In this document: piece by piece, positions 10,861 through 20,950 of the stretch
Numbering within the stretch: the stretch's first letter is position 1
Layout of the letters: every line of letters begins with the position of its first letter
Origin: Cristatella mucedo
Taxonomy: Eukaryota; Bryozoa; Phylactolaemata; Cristatellidae
Reading direction: 5' to 3'
Assembly: GCA_009760855.2 (NCBI GenBank)
Contig: WPIO01000010.1
Coordinates: forward strand, 450,001 to 507,500
Length of the DNA: 57,500 nt
The notes under the pieces: model-generated
What the model was told of the DNA's origin: nothing
Seen by the model: the letters and a program-made list of their open reading frames with translations, nothing else
Databases searched by the model: none
Program-made: the position numbers and the translations under genes

Positions 10861-13061
10861 GCGCAGTCGCCTCCACCACTCTAGCCGCGGTCGGCTCAGC
10901 GGCAGCCCTGGGCGGCGGCGGCGGCGGCGGCGCAAATGCGTCCATCGCCGCCGCCCTCAGCTCGGCCGTCGAGGTTCCGCTTCGCACGACGTTTCTGGGC
11001 GCGTTCACGGTCGTCGCGTTCGTCGGCAACCTGCTGTTGATCCTGGCCATCGCGCAGAGCCGCACCTTGCGCACGACGGCCATCAATGTCCACCTCATGG
11101 GCATGGCCGCGGCCAACTTCGTCTTCTGCGCCGTGGACATGCCGCTCATGATAGCGTCCAGCGTGTCGGAGGCGTGGCAGTACGGCGAGACGGCATGCTC
11201 CGTCTTCTCTTTCCTTCGCATCACGCCGAGCGTCGAGTACGTGCTGGGCATTCTCTGCCTGGCCGCGGATCGCTTGGCCGTCGCCAGAAGCCCGCGCGGC
11301 GGCGGCCGCAGCGACCCGGCGGCGGGCTTCGGCAGAGCCGCTGCGCTCGTAGTCGGCTGCTGGCTGGTGGCCGCGGCGACCGGCGTGCCGCTGCTGACCC
11401 GCTCGGTGCCCTCGGCCTGGCACTACAACAGCTACTCGTGCGATGTCGGCGTCGGCGATGTCGCGTCGCTCGTCTACTCGGCGGTGGTCTACTCGTGCCT
11501 GTTCTCGCTGCCTCCCCTGCTCACCGTCCTCCTGCTGATGATGACCGCCTCGGCGGCCCTTCGCGACCGAGAGGACACGCCCCGGCACGCGCCGCCGCCG
11601 CCGCGGTCGACCGGATGGTCTGCCGCCTCGGCCGAGGCCGCGGCGGCAGACCCGCGCGGCGCCCGGGGCGCCGTGTTCGTGCTGCTGCTCTTCGTGCTCT
11701 GGATCATCTTCGTGGCGCCGCACACGGCGCTCGCGTCCGTCGAGCTGTACAGCCAGTCGACCGAGGACCGCGTCGGCGGCAGCGGCCTGTCGCCGCAGAG
11801 CTCGCACGTGCTCGGCGTCGTGTTCGCGTGGCTCGCCTGCGCGCACAACATGGTGCTGCCCTTCGCCGCATTCGTGTGGCGACGCGACATCTGGCACAAC
11901 TTTAAGGACGTGCTGACGTGGCACAAGAGCAGCACCGCCGTTGGCGTCGCTTCCATAGCGGCGGCTGCCCGCGTCCGCGGTCAAGGTCAGGCTTCCCTAG
12001 ACGGCGGCAGCCAGTCGTCGGCGGCGATGGCGCCGCCGGAGCGGTTCCCGGCCAGATTCAAGGTGCCGGTGCTGGTCGCCACCGAGACGGGCCTCCACGT
12101 GCACGACGACGCCAACAACAACGCGGCAGCAGACGAGGAGGAGCGGAGCGGCGCCGCTGCGGCGGCGGCGGCCGACGCCTACGACGACCGTCAGGTGTTC
12201 TACGCCGACCTGACCACTCGCTCCAACGAGATAACGATCGATCGGGGCCGCGGCGGCACGGTCGCGAGCACCGGCAGCGACCAGGCAGACGAGCTCGACG
12301 TCGGACGCTTCGCACTGCCTTCGCGGCCCGCCGCCGAAGCCGGCGGCGCGGCCAGCCGCTGGCCGCCGCTCTGCAGCGCCGCGGCGGCGGCAGAAGTCTC
12401 GGCCGGACAGGCGAACAGCCTGTCCACGGATTCAGGAGTTGGCTCCACCGCGGGCTCGGCTGGCCGGAACAGCAAGAAGCGGGCGGGCAAAGCGCGGGCC
12501 AGGGGCCCGCTGCTGGTCAGGACGGGCAGTCAGCCGCCGGCCGAGTCGGAGCGAGGCGCCGCCGCCGCCGCCGGCGGCGATCCTCTGCCCAGGACGCTGC
12601 TTCCGGCCCTTTCGCTGAGCGGCAAGGGTCCGTGGCTGACGCCGGCCCAGATTAACGAGCTCAGCTCGCCGGCCTACGCGCCTCAGCCTAGGTCCCGCCG
12701 CGAGGCCGGCGCCGGCCTCGAAGGGGACGCGCCCGCCGCCCCTAGAGGCCCTTCTTCGCCGCATCTCGGCTGGGCGGCGGTGGCGGAGGATGAGGAGACG
12801 GAGGACGCCGCGCGACCGCGCAGACAACGGAAGAAGAAGCGTGCTAAGCGCGAGGCCGCAGTCACGCAAGCGGCCGCGCTCATCAACTATGGTGGCAGCG
12901 ACGCTAATGCGCCGCCGCCGCTGAGGCCGGCGGGACGCCTGGTCCCCATCCCGATGGCTTCCATGCCGGCCGCTGCCGTCGCTATGGATGCAGCTTACGG
13001 TTCACCCAGTGCTGAGCACGGCCTCAGAGCGGTGCACGCTGTTGCCGAAGAGGGCTTCTAG
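10861..13061 (+). CDS. Rhodopsin-like (class A) orphan GPCR, terminal exon
   Basis: A seven-helix receptor. The exon starts after a strong acceptor (CTCCTCCTTCCAG at 10,860) with a split Gly codon. No in-frame ATG precedes helix 1, so the start codon must lie in an upstream exon I could not place. Visible features, in order: a Gly run and an NAS glycosylation site; TM1 with GNLLLILAI (around 11,020-11,050); TM2 with AAANFVFCAVDMP; a TM3 Cys (ETACSVF) ending in AADRLAVA; TM4 GCWLVAAATGVP; an ECL2 Cys (YSCDVG); TM5 LFSLPPLLTVLLL; TM6 VLWIIFVAPHT; TM7 ACAHNMVLPFAAFVWR. The paired Cys and the TM4 Trp are normal. DRY is DRL, CWxP is FVAP, and the NPxxY asparagine and tyrosine are missing. A low-complexity tail of about 400 residues (Ala/Gly/Ser-rich, with a RRQRKKKRAKR cluster) ends at TAG 13,059-13,061. 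The ligand is unknown. It loosely resembles insect Moody/Tre1-type orphans, but I cannot assign it. Confidence 0.85.
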
Positions 13062-14156
13062 TTGCACAGCCGCCCGCTGACAGACCGCCGCAGGCTTGTC
13101 ACGCGAGTTTGTACTGCGGGCAGCGAGGGGGTTTACCCCGCGAGTGTCCTTTGTTTTACGTCCATCCACACTCTCCTCTCTATCTCTGTCTGCGTGTCTC
13201 CCTCTCTCTGCTGTCTCTCTCCCTTCCTTTCTCTCTCTGTCTCTCTCTCTCGAGCTCCTCCGTCCGTGCGCCCGTGCGTCGCCTAGGATGCGAGTTCTGA
13301 GTTGCAAGCCGTCCGTGCACCAGCGTCCTTTCTCTGGTCGGGCGTCGTTGACCCGGCTGCCAACTTTTGGCTTCTAGCTTCCGGTCGGATGCTGGGAGCC
13401 TGACGAGGTGCTGGCCATCTTGTGCATTCCTGCGATGCGACGCGCCGATTAAGGCCAACTCTGCGTCTGCCTGCGCGACGCTCGGGCGCGCAATGTCACA
13501 TCGGGCGCCTCATTCCAGGGCCGCGACGTTTCGGGAGCGCTTACACACCCGAAGCGTCAGTGCGCGTCTAGTTGGACCGACGCAGGCGCGGCCGCTGTGC
13601 TTTCATTTGTAAAGAAACGCGTATTTTGTTATATCTGATTCAGCGCCAGCTGAATTCATTTCAGATTCGCCGCCTATTTCCTCTTGCCGCATTGCGAAGC
13701 GGCGCTGGCTGCCCTGCGCTAGCGAGTCGGCTGCGCTGCGCTCTATCGGGTGCTGCCGACTTCTTTTTGGAGAGCTCTGCAAATTCCAGTCGCGCCACCG
13801 TGCGGCCGCCAGGGACGGCCCGGCACGCGATGCCTCTATGCGTAGCGATATCCGGCCCAGCAATGATATCTAGCGCAGCGCTGTCTACGCGCTGTCTACG
13901 CGCACACTGTACATTGCAACCGTCGCGCGGCAGCTAATGGAAGGGGATTGAATGGAAGGGGAACTGGAGCTGCGGGGCTAGAGGGCGGCGGCGGCAGCGC
14001 GACGTAGAAGAACTTGGCGTAGCGCTCCCCCACGTACGCGCTGAGGGTGAGACGAGGACTGTATTGTACTCGAGCGACACTCATGACCCGCCCGGGCATG
14101 AATATGTACAGTTGTGGCAGGAGGCAGTCAGGTATGCTGCTCCGGAGTGTGAGGCG

Positions 14157-14192
<36 letters not shown>

Positions 14193-14490
14193 ACCTACAC
14201 AGGCCGATGGACAGGCAGTGAAAATGTATGGCACGGATACGGCCACGTGCCCGCGCAGCGCGCCCGATCAGGCAAGCGGGTCGCAGGCTAGGGCGGAACC
14301 ATAAGACGGCGACACCACGCCCATAAAGCTATGGCTGGCTTCCGCCTGCCCAGATGGTTAACCCGCTTTCCCTAATCGGAGGAGCCATCTCAGACAGTGA
14401 AAAAGCTACTGCTACTACGACTGCCTGCGTAGGATTGAATACGAGCGCCGAAGACGGCGAGCAGCGAGGTCTGGGCAGCGTCTAAAGGAT
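13062..14490. other. GPCR 3' flank, repeats only
   Basis: CT-rich DNA at about 13,160-13,256 and a GA run at 14,159-14,188. No exon could be supported. The first few hundred bases are probably the 3' UTR of the GPCR, but no clear poly(A) signal was identified. Confidence 0.4.
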
Positions 14491-14631
14491 GCCAAGGCCG
14501 CCGCCGGCCAAGGCCGCCGCCGGCCAAGGCCGCCGCCGGCCAAGGCCGCCGCCGGCCAAGGCCGCCGCCGGCCAAGGCCGCCGCCGGCCAAGGCCGCCGC
14601 CGGCCAAGGCCGCCGCCGGCCAAGGCCGCCG
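14491..14631. repeat. 16-bp GC-rich minisatellite, 9 near-identical units
   Basis: The unit CCAAGGCCGCCGCCGG starts every 16 nt at 14,492, 14,508, 14,524 and so on to 14,620, with almost no divergence. Because 16 is not a multiple of 3 and the unit has no stop, all frames stay open. This explains the overlapping Ala/Gly/Arg/Pro-rich ORFs on both strands. Confidence 0.95.
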
Positions 14632-14850
14632 TAGCGCTTCCTTCGGCTTACAGAATTTAATTTCCAACCCATCACTAAGTCTGTGCATCTCAAGCCTTGT
14701 TTGCGGACAGCCAAGAGACGAGATGGAACTGCGTTCTGATAAGTTAGCTCGGATGTCGTACCGGGCAGCGTCTGTCTCAGCCGAGCCAGCGACACGTCCT
14801 GAACCGGTAAGTAATGGTTTTCCGTAAAATCGTGCTCCTCCGGACTGAAG

Positions 14851-14903
14851 TGCGTACTGAAGGCACGTTAGTGCGTCCTCCACTGCGTACTGAAGGCACG
14901 TTA
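14851..14903. repeat. 20-bp direct repeat
   Basis: TGCGTACTGAAGGCACGTTA occurs at 14,851-14,870 and again at 14,884-14,903. Confidence 0.9.
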
Positions 14904-15106
14904 ACGGTTGTCGGGCGAATTCAATCCTCTCCTAAGAAGAAGCGCAGTCTTAAATTGTGGTAGCCGTGCGCATGTCTAGAGCTCGAAAAGAAAGCGCTCG
15001 CCCAAGCTGCACAACCGGGGCAGCCAAACGCGAGGACCGAGCACTCAACGAGCACGACATTTTCGTAAATAGGCTCGCTTCGGCAACGAAATTCCAGTGG
15101 AGGAAG

Positions 15107-15163
15107 CTGCCGCTCCGAGGCAGTCCGCCGCTCCGAGGCAGTCCGCCGCTCCGAGGCAGCCCG
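15107..15163. repeat. 18-bp tandem repeat, 3 units
   Basis: GCCGCTCCGAGGCAGTCC is repeated three times, the last unit with one change. Translated, it gives an in-frame six-residue repeat, but the surrounding ORF has no other support. Confidence 0.85.
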
Positions 15164-16559
15164 CTCCGTTACTGCCGTTACCGTCCAGCCAATATATACG
15201 TTACTTCCTGTTTACTCCTGGCGCAGACATGGTTTTCATAATCAATTTTAAATGCTATAATTTATTGTGGAAATCGTCTAAACTTCAGATCGAAAGGCTC
15301 TAACATGTTTTTTCTTCTGAGAGGTACCCTAAGGTAATGTTTGATCGATGGAATGTTATGCCTGGGTCAAAATCACTATATTTTTACAATGCAAGTACCT
15401 CCGTCAAACTTTAACTTTCGTAGGGAAAGCCAGAAGGGAAATTTCTCTAAACGTCAACATTTTTCTCGACCAAAGAGAATTTTCAATAAAGAGGAAAGAA
15501 CGAGCAGCTGCCCGCTGCTTTATGCAGAGGACTGTTTGGCTGCCAAAAACGGCCAGCCATGTATTCTCTATCCTAGAGAGGTGCAGTACTCCATTTAGAT
15601 GGGCGGGATCCTTATTCTCTCCTTCGTCCTACCCACATCTTGGCCATCACTTTCGCTTTACCCTTGGCCTGGCCAAGAAAGCGGGAGAATTACCCGCAGT
15701 TCAAACTTGAACTTTCACCTCCAAGTCAGAGTGGCTTGCTGTCGAGCAGCTTGGAGATGTGAGTGCACTCAACTTTTCTTGGAGATGTGAGTCTGAGCAC
15801 TCAGCTTTTCTCTCAATTAAGTTAGTTTGCCAGCGAGTCACTAACGTAGCAGGTATAGATTCGTTTCATGTCGGGGAGCCCTTAGCAAATTCAACGGAGC
15901 CGTCGAACACGCGTTGACTGAAACGCCCACTAGTCTAATACTATTTAGCTCGGATTTCAATTTAGTTTTTGCTCGTTTTGCAGAGACTACTAAAGAGCTC
16001 TACAATCAACCAACTCGGTCTTTTCAGCGGCTTTTAAATGCATGCAGGAATGCAGTGAAGGAATTACGATAAATATCCTCTTTGAATAAATCTTCTCTAA
16101 TGTCGCTCAACTACCGCTACTTATCAGTACTAATTATATCAAGTCAGCGAAGGGTGTTTAGCTTTGGCCGTGTCATTTAGGATTATTGCGACCTGGACGA
16201 CCGTGGATCTTCTTAGCCATAATAATAAAAATTACGAGGTAGTTGTATAGCACCCAAAACGCAAAAAATGTATATTCAGGCGCTCTAACGCGTCAAACGT
16301 AGTACTTCACTTAATGGTTAGTCATTAGCAGGCCAACGCGTTAGCACAAAAGAGTAGCAAAGCTGTAAAGAATGAGATCGGACGATTATTGCAATGCGAC
16401 TTATTGAACATAAAAAATCGATCACTCCTGGCAAGCTGCCCGCCTCCGCTTGGGGGAACATGTGGCAAAGAGGCATGTTGTTGCAGGTCACTAGCGTCGG
16501 AGAGACATGGGACATGGCTACGAAACAGCATGCCGCTAATCATGACTCCGGCAACCCAG
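15164..16559. other. Intergenic, nothing recognised
   Basis: ORFs of up to 120 codons occur around 15.35-15.7 kb, but they lack motifs and consistent splice borders. AT content is higher than in the flanking DNA. Confidence 0.4.
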
Positions 16560-16815
16560 AATCGTCACATGTGGGTGATGGTTACCGTGACATTAGTTCA
16601 CTGCCTATGCTGGACATCGGTTTGGCTCAGGCTGCACAAGACCTGACCCTGTACATGTCACTTCTAACCATGTGATGCTTGCTGTCAGTGAACGTGCTAC
16701 ATCACAACTAACCATTCGATCCCGTTTCTTTTGCAGCAAATGTAAAGTACCTAGAAAGAGATTGAGTTTTCTGTGGGGTCTATTCTATATCAAATGCATT
16801 ATTATTATTAACACC
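16560..16815 (+). mobile_element. 3' end of a hairpin-tailed LINE (plus orientation)
   Basis: The sequence TTTCTTTTGCAGCAAATGTAAA is followed by the degenerate terminal hairpin (CCTAGAAAGAGATTGAG...) and an (ATT)n tail at about 16,796-16,810. It is closely similar to the copy at 17.6-17.8 kb and is the reverse complement of the 41.5-kb copy. Confidence 0.7.
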
Positions 16816-16831
16816 TGACGACTGCATAGGC

Positions 16832-17475
16832 ATGATTCTCGCAGTTGCTCTCACAGAATCACCTAGCACGACGGATGCGTCTGGACAGCAGAAAGCAACA
16901 ACCGAGAGATTGTTATTCGATATGGAAAAGATGCGACGTGAAAGTTCAGACCAACGACGCAAACACGCAGTCTTGTCGAGAACTAACTGTTCACTGTACG
17001 AGCAACACTTTGATGCTCGGAAATTACTGCATGCAGCTATTGCCGGCTTGATGCAGGAACGCATCGAGGTCAAGGAAGTTTTACTACAAGTGGCCGACCT
17101 TTCAAAAGCATTGGATGAGTTCCTGAGGCCACATCGAGGTGCTGCACGCGACACGGAAGCAGAAGTCGGAAATGACGAGGAGGATGCGACGAGGGCGGCT
17201 CTGGAGGGGCAAGAAGGCAGTTAAGATCGCTCTTAAGCAGGAGGATCCAAGGCGTCTGACGATTTGTACTAATGCAGACCATCAATGAGTCGCTTGAGGA
17301 GCGGCTGAAGCTGCAGCAAGAGCGTCATTTGGAAGTGACCCAGTCGATCGAGTCTGCCAGAGAACGTCAGCAAAGGAAGGGATACCGCACTATAACCTCC
17401 GTCCAGAAAGTCAAAGCTACAGCCGAAAAAGACGTAATGTTACGTAGATTCTCGTGCTACTCGACCGGCTGAACG
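16832..17475 (+). pseudogene. Coiled-coil ORF pair of unknown origin
   Basis: Two open stretches, 16,832-17,224 (130 codons) and 17,272-17,475 (66 codons), lie in the same orientation. Both are Glu/Lys/Arg/Gln-rich with heptad-like spacing (LLFDMEKMRRESSDQRR; VKEVLLQVADLSKALDEFL; SLEERLKLQQERHLEV). They are separated by stops. The block sits exactly between two plus-oriented LINE 3' ends. It may be a decayed transposon accessory ORF or a transduced host coiled-coil exon. I do not recognise the family, and function is unknown. Confidence 0.35.
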
Positions 17476-17599
17476 GCACTACAGACAGCTGAGATAGCTG
17501 AGGCGGACATTACCGATTCTGGTGATACTTTTGAGAAGGTTGGCCGAACGATCAACTTGCGGCCGTCGGGAAGCTCCAGCTCAGGCCGTACGCCTTCGT

Positions 17600-17795
17600 G
17601 GCGCCGACTGTCTGCTTCCTGCCGAACCGGGATTAAATGTCACCTCTAACCGTGTTATTCATGTTGTTTATCAATCATGATACTTATTACTCACCATTCG
17701 ATTGTGTTTCTTTTGCAGCAATTGTAAAATGCCTAGAAAGAGATTGAGTTCTCTGAGGGCGCTTTATCAAGTGTATTAGTATTATTATTATTAAA
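17600..17795 (+). mobile_element. 3' end of a hairpin-tailed LINE (plus orientation)
   Basis: TTTCTTTTGCAGCAATTGTAAA is followed by CCTAGAAAGAGATTGAG, TTCTCTGAGGGCGCTTTATC and an (ATT)n tail at about 17,781-17,795. It is the same 3' terminus as at 16.7-16.8 kb and, inverted, at 41.46-41.52 kb. Confidence 0.75.
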
Positions 17796-18359
17796 TACTC
17801 GGGAGCCTGTGGCAGTGAGCTGAGCTTTATTAAGACTCGCGATGTTTGCTTGTCACACAATTTTCTCTCTGATGTCACCCATCCGCTTCGAATCCCTCAA
17901 AACTCTTTCCCTCTCTTTGCATTTTGCTCTCGCCAGCATAGGTTTTAATCAAGCCTTTTATTCTAGCAAATACGTTTGCAGATTCAAAAGCAATTTTCTT
18001 GCCAGCTTTCTTGGGATGCTTACTAAATAAAAGCTACTGCTAGTCATAGCTGTAGGTAGTTTGGATGGAATCTCAAGGGAACTTGATCTCTTACGCAATG
18101 CTTTGCAACTCGCTGGAAAATAATCAATCCCAGAAGTTGGAAATATACATGCTATGAAACATGCAAAAGCAACAAGTGTCGTCCTAATGCCGGCATGCTA
18201 AAGCAAACATTAAGGCAGTTTTGAGCATCAGTTAGTAAGACCTCAGGCTTTTAGCATGCAATGAATAATGGAAGGTGCCCATGCAAAGTCCGGTGAAGCT
18301 AAAGCAACAGGGTCACTAAGACAAAGTGAAAGTTGACTGGCACAGATGCAATTTTACAG

Positions 18360-18815
18360 CAGCCTCAGAGAACTTAATATCTTTCTGGGTACTTTATATA
18401 TTTTTGATAAGCATGACAAGATCGATAAGGGTAAGTTTGCTCAGTGCCAGCACACATGAGCAAACAAAAAAATTAACAATGACCCAGCAAAAGCTTTGAG
18501 AAATCTGGTCTGCTTAAGTGTGGTAAAGCCGGGGGAATGTCGCTACTTAGGTCAGGAGTGTGTTCCAGACTTTTGGAGCATGTAAGAACCAAAGGCATGG
18601 TATATCCACACGATTGAAGGTTTATTCGATGCACAGCTAAACGACTTGAGTCAGAAGAGCAGATGATACGATGCATATTCTGGTTTCGGGTATGTCTTAT
18701 ATGTGGGCTGGTGCAAGGCAAGGGAATGAAGGGACCTACAAGATGCCAGGTCATTGCAGGTAGTGACCGTCGCTGGTTTCGGGTTTTAGACTTTTCGGCA
18801 CATTCGAGCTGAAAG
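18360..18815 (-). mobile_element. LINE 3' fragment (minus orientation)
   Basis: The hairpin-like AGAGAACTTAATATCTTTCTGGGTACTTTA stretch marks the 3' end. Upstream on the minus strand are segments matching the other LINE tails, such as a TCAGGAGTGTGTTCCAGACTTTTGGAGCAT-type stretch. Confidence 0.6.
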
Positions 18816-19797
18816 CTCAATCGTCAAAAGATTTTAATTTAGGGAGAGGGAAAGTGAGACAACCGGACGCTGAGGAGCAGACGGTGCAAGAGCTCACATT
18901 CGGAGCACAGAGTTAGGATGGATATACTGGTGCAAGCGACCAAACGTATGCACAAGCCAGAATGATGACTTTGAAATCGATTCTATGTTTGATGGAGCAG
19001 CTGATGCACAGATTGGAGTGGTCTGATGTGGTAGCTAAGCTGCTTAAGATAAACCAAAAATGTTCTCAGTATTTTTTAACATTTATACTTTAGCGACGAG
19101 AAGCCAATGAGAGGCTTGCTGAATTTGCATTGACGAGTGGTGTATGGGCGCCCACAAGTGGCCATGCTATTGCCTCACTTCCTCGATGCATGCTTCTTAC
19201 TTTCTCTTTTTTTACGCATGACAAAGTATGCTGGCTACATTTGTGCTTCGAAATCCGCTTGGACTTCGAAGGCGCTAGTGAAAACGGTCCAGAGTAACAT
19301 CCATTTAGTCATTGTGGCTTTGTGGAGTGACCATAGGGACACATTACATTCGATCCGACAGGTCGCAGTTGTGGCGCCGTACCTCGACAAGCGCATGAGG
19401 CTGTACATGCGAAAACGCGAACAGACTGCACCGAATGTGTTGCTCGCACATATATTATATTTCACGAAGGCTGGCTGGAAGCACTTGACAGTGCCCCACA
19501 CGCTTTCGGACCCAAGCTGCTCTTGAGATAAGGCAGAACGAGAGCAGCTCATGCTCGGCAGCCACAGCCAAGGGACCGAGTATATTGCACAAAGGCAGTA
19601 GTATTTAACTAAAAAGAGAGAGAGTAAACAAAGATGACGAAGGGGACACCGGCCACGGCGGTGATGAGGCTGGTAAGACGCCTCGTGCTTGGCACCTGCA
19701 GCACCCACACATTCGAGACAAGCAAACGAGATGATGACGACAAAAGAGAGTTTTGCTTAAATACTACTATTTGCCCAGACTCTATAGGCATTGTTCA

Positions 19798-20376
19798 CTC
19801 ACAATAGCCATTAGTGGGTGGAGCACGGCTCACGGCCCCTCCAATAACAAGTCGGGTAGGAGAGGGGGCGTGGCTCCGAGCGGATCTGTCGTCGACACAG
19901 GCTACAAGCAGGACGCAATCGACTACCAAGCCTTTGTTGTTCATCCCAGAGTGCTCGACGTTCCTGAAACAGGCAAGCAACAAATTATGGAAGCAACGCA
20001 CCATTAGAGACCCTGAGAGATACAGGCACAAGCACCCAGCCAACGACCCCTTGTCTCTGCCACTGCATAAGCAGATCAACTGGCGACCAAGGCGAAATAA
20101 AGGCAGGGGCGAAGCTGCACTAACAAAGGCCATGATCGTGACCAGTACGGCAAGAAGCCAAAAAACCCCGAATAAACCGATGGGAAAACAAGAAGAGAAT
20201 AAAGCAAGCACGGTGTAGGCCACCACTTTAACTGAGGTTGGCAGGTGTCTGCAAACGGCTCTATGAAGTAGGCACCACCTGACGAACCAATTATGGAGGT
20301 CAATCTCGAGAGTCAAGTTCTCGGTGGCATCCAAGCAGGTGGCACAGCAAAAGGGGCGGGGCACAGGATACAGCAA
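19798..20376 (-). other. 193-codon ORF in the predicted DEPDC1 3' UTR
   Basis: An ATG-started frame begins 75 nt past the DEPDC1 stop on the same strand. It contains a hydrophobic run (VVAYTVLALFSS, then GVFWLLAVLVTIMAFVS) that could span a membrane. No family is recognised and no splice sites frame it. It may be chance. Confidence 0.2.
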
Positions 20377-20451
20377 AGTCAGAGGCTGCGGTGCCGTCAG
20401 GCAAGCACGAACACGAACCTGATGACTGCCAGTCGCCAGCCCAGAGGTCGC

Positions 20452-20589
20452 TCAGCGCAGATTGCGCAGCAGCCGCAGTGGCCTCGAAAGCAGAGGCTGC
20501 TTTATCTTGGGCTGCTCCTTCATGTAAGCAGGCTGACTCTCCACGGTCGGAAAGCGAGCCACGTAGATCTCCGGGTAGGCTTTCTGAAA
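20452..20589 (-). CDS. DEPDC1: DEPDC1 exon 12 (stop codon)
   Basis: The acceptor CACCGTGCAG is followed by FQKAYPEIYVARFPTVES, KEQPKIKQPLL and LRNLR, then TGA at 20,452-20,454. This matches the end of human DEPDC1 (FQKEYPLIYQKRFPTTES ... IKQPMLILRK). Confidence 0.95.
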   Translation of the reverse strand, partial: FQKAYPEIYVARFPTVESQPAYMKEQPKIKQPLLSRPLRLLRNLR

Positions 20590-20718
20590 CTGCACGGTGA
20601 GTGCACGGGCATCGGCATTACTTGCAGCCACAGACGAGAGGGCGAGGAGTAGTATAAGTCATGAGAGAGAGAGCAAGAGAGAGGGAGGGAGAGGCAGACA
20701 GAGAGAGCGAGAGAGAGG

Positions 20719-20795
<77 letters not shown>

Positions 20796-20871
20796 ACACA
20801 CACAGAGACAGAGAGAGACAGAGACAGAGAGGGAGACAGCGAGAGACAGACAGACAGAGAGGAGAGAGAGA

Positions 20872-20950
<79 letters not shown>

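Larger units (their letters stand above)
17796..20451. other. DEPDC1 3' flank and intergenic DNA
   Basis: This region contains a minus-oriented LINE tail (18.36-18.81 kb) and ORFs of 129 codons (+, 19,137-19,526) and 157 codons (-, 19,235-19,708). These overlap each other and have no motif. The 3' UTR of DEPDC1 must begin at 20,451 and run leftward. No convincing poly(A) signal could be chosen. Confidence 0.4.

Noticed and set aside
10896-11984. 362-codon minus-strand ORF opposite the GPCR
   Set aside because: It is antisense to a clear seven-helix receptor. It is Arg/Ala/Gly/His-rich, as expected for the complement of GC-rich codons, and has no homology.
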